From contig DOIS01000259.1 in NCBI GenBank assembly GCA_003511785.1, positions 1 through 7,701 on the forward strand: 7,701 bases of DNA, read 5' to 3'. Made by a program: the position numbers and the translations under genes. Position 1 is the first letter of the stretch. Each line of letters begins with the position of its first letter. Positions 6,575 through 7,701 of this stretch are shown here, one piece after another. Below the pieces are notes generated by a model. The model was not told the origin of the DNA. It did not search any database and was given only the letters and a program-made list of their open reading frames with translations. This stretch comes from Paracoccaceae bacterium. Its GTDB lineage: Bacteria; Pseudomonadota; Alphaproteobacteria; Rhodobacterales; Rhodobacteraceae.

Positions 6575-7482
6575 GCACACGGGCCGGTTTCGTCGCCCTG
6601 ATCGGCGAGCCCAACGCGGGCAAGTCCACCCTGACCAATGCCATGGTTGGCGCCAAGGTCAGCATCGTCACCCACAAGGTGCAGACCACCCGCGCGCGCA
6701 TCCGCGGCGTCGCGATCGAGGGCGAGAGCCAGATCGTGTTCGTGGACACGCCGGGCCTGTTTCGCCCGCGCCGCAGGCTTGACCGTGCCATGGTCGCCGC
6801 CGCCTGGGGCGGGGCGGCGGATGCCGACATCGTCGTGCTTCTGGTCGAGGCGCATCGCGGCGTGACCGAAGGGGTCGAGCGCATCCTCGAAGGGCTCGAG
6901 CAATTTGCCCCGAACCGCCCCGTGGCGCTGGCGATCAACAAGATCGACCGGGTCAAATCCGAGGTACTGCTGGGCCTGACGGCGGATCTGAACGCACGCT
7001 TTCCCTTCACCCGAACCTTCATGATCTCTGCCGAGAAAGGCCACGGGATCGCGGACCTGAAAGCCTGGCTGGCGGCATCCCTGCCCGAGTCACCGTGGCT
7101 CTATCCCGAGGATCAGATCGCCGATCTGCCCATGCGCATGATCGCCGCCGAAATGACCCGCGAGAAGTTGACCCTGCGGCTGCACCAGGAATTGCCCTAC
7201 CAGCTCACGGTCGAGACCGAGAATTGGGAAGAGCGCAAGGATGGCTCGGCCCGGATCGACCAGGTGATCTACGTGGCGCGCGACGGGCATAAAGGTATCG
7301 TTCTGGGCCACAAGGGCGAGACGATCAAGGCGATCAGCCAGGCGGCGCGGGCCGAATTGGAGGAGTTTCTGGGCCGCAAGGTGCACCTGTTCCTACAGGT
7401 CAAGGTGCGGCCAAACTGGCTGGAAGAGGCCGAGCGCTATTCGGAGATGGGGCTCGAGTTCAAGGACGGCAACGGCGGTTGA
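6571..7482 (+). CDS. era: GTPase Era, 30S ribosome maturation factor
   Basis: An essential GTPase that binds the 3' end of 16S rRNA and helps complete the 30S subunit. In the 303-residue protein the GTPase domain shows G1 GEPNAGKST (12-20), G2 region QTTR (38-41), G3 DTPG (59-62), G4 NKID (123-126) and G5 SAEKG (153-157). The C-terminal KH RNA-binding domain has [12 protein letters not shown] (199-210) and the GxxG loop GHKG (246-249). Length and all motifs are normal. The ATG overlaps the rnc stop in ATGA, with GGAG (6559-6562) eight bases upstream. RNase III and Era are often paired, joining rRNA processing to subunit assembly. Era is the last gene of the row; a hairpin and a convergent gene follow. 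Confidence 0.97.
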   Translation: MSTRAGFVALIGEPNAGKSTLTNAMVGAKVSIVTHKVQTTRARIRGVAIEGESQIVFVDTPGLFRPRRRLDRAMVAAAWGGAADADIVVLLVEAHRGVTEGVERILEGLEQFAPNRPVALAINKIDRVKSEVLLGLTADLNARFPFTRTFMISAEKGHGIADLKAWLAASLPESPWLYPEDQIADLPMRMIAAEMTREKLTLRLHQELPYQLTVETENWEERKDGSARIDQVIYVARDGHKGIVLGHKGETIKAISQAARAELEEFLGRKVHLFLQVKVRPNWLEEAERYSEMGLEFKDGNGG

Positions 7483-7484
7483 GT

Positions 7485-7504
7485 GCAGGGCCGCGCGGCC
7501 CTGC
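7485..7504. terminator. Probable hairpin terminator after era
   Basis: GCAGGGCCGCGCGGCCCTGC is a perfect 20-bp palindrome starting two bases after the era stop codon. It can fold into an eight-base-pair GC stem (GCAGGGCC) with a GCGC loop. No T-tract follows on the + strand, so it is not a classical intrinsic terminator. Its place between convergent genes fits a two-way transcription end or a block to 3' exonucleases. Confidence 0.55.
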
Positions 7505-7523
7505 CCGGTCCCATTGACGCTTT

Positions 7524-7701
7524 CTACATCAGGTCGTTTTCCACGTCCTTGGCCGAGATGCCCAGCGCGTCGAGACCGTTTTCCAGGTGATCCGACAGGT
7601 GTGGCGTGCCAATCAGGTAGTCGGCGCAGGGGGTCGTGGCCTCGGTCTGCGCGGTCTCCAGCGCCTCGTCCCAGTCCTCGGCAAAGAAACTCTCGCGGCC
7701 G
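7524..7701 (-). CDS. DUF3775-like protein, C-terminal part only
   Basis: Read on the minus strand from the window edge, an open frame of 58 codons ends in TAG (7524-7526 on the + strand). Its start lies beyond the right edge. The visible residues include EDWDEALETAQTEATTP and then ADYLIGTPHLSDHLENGLDALG. I recall this pattern (YLxGxPxLxDxLExGL) from DUF3775, a short family of unknown function common in alphaproteobacteria. The C-terminus is acidic and soluble, with no membrane segment. Codon use (C/G at third positions) supports real coding. The gene is convergent with era, so it belongs to a separate unit. The family call is from memory and moderately certain; the coding call is firmer. Confidence 0.6.
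   Translation of the reverse strand, partial: GRESFFAEDWDEALETAQTEATTPCADYLIGTPHLSDHLENGLDALGISAKDVENDLM

Overview
The window is GC-rich and gene-dense, with short intergenic gaps and strong C/G bias at third codon positions. The protein sequences and gene order (rpoZ, rsh, DUF2062, pdxJ, deaminase, acpS, lepB, rnc, era) point to an alphaproteobacterium, most likely of the Rhodobacteraceae (Roseobacter/Rhodobacter group). This is a core housekeeping region. I see no mobile element, CRISPR array, tRNA or rRNA.

Layout. Positions 1-82 are an AT-rich leader that probably carries the promoter. Then, all on the + strand: rpoZ (83-436), a bifunctional (p)ppGpp synthetase/hydrolase (460-2595, or from 436), a DUF2062 membrane protein (2633-3286), pdxJ (3343-4092), a CMP/dCMP-type nucleoside deaminase (4089-4568), acpS (4575-4994), lepB (5052-5891), rnc (5888-6574) and era (6571-7482). 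A perfect 20-bp palindrome (7485-7504) follows era. The C-terminal 58 codons of a convergent minus-strand gene, probably DUF3775, run off the right edge (7524-7701).

How the genes fit together. The row looks like one or a few overlapping transcription units. Stop/start overlaps (TGATG at 434-438; ATGA at 4089-4092 and 6571-6574; GTGA at 5888-5891) suggest translational coupling. The products cover stringent-response signalling (Rsh and the omega subunit that helps RNA polymerase sense ppGpp), cofactor synthesis (PdxJ for pyridoxal phosphate, AcpS for holo-ACP), protein export (LepB), RNA processing (RNase III) and 30S ribosome maturation (Era).

The one real anomaly is lepB. A single in-frame TGA at 5586-5588 splits an otherwise intact signal peptidase I reading frame. 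It lies where I expect a cysteine codon. Both catalytic residues lie before it and the conserved C-terminal GDNRDNS box lies after it. Because signal peptidase I is normally essential, this is either a sequence error, a real lesion covered by a second lepB, or some form of readthrough or recoding. I could not find a convincing SECIS hairpin. Beyond this I see no evidence of a new biological system.
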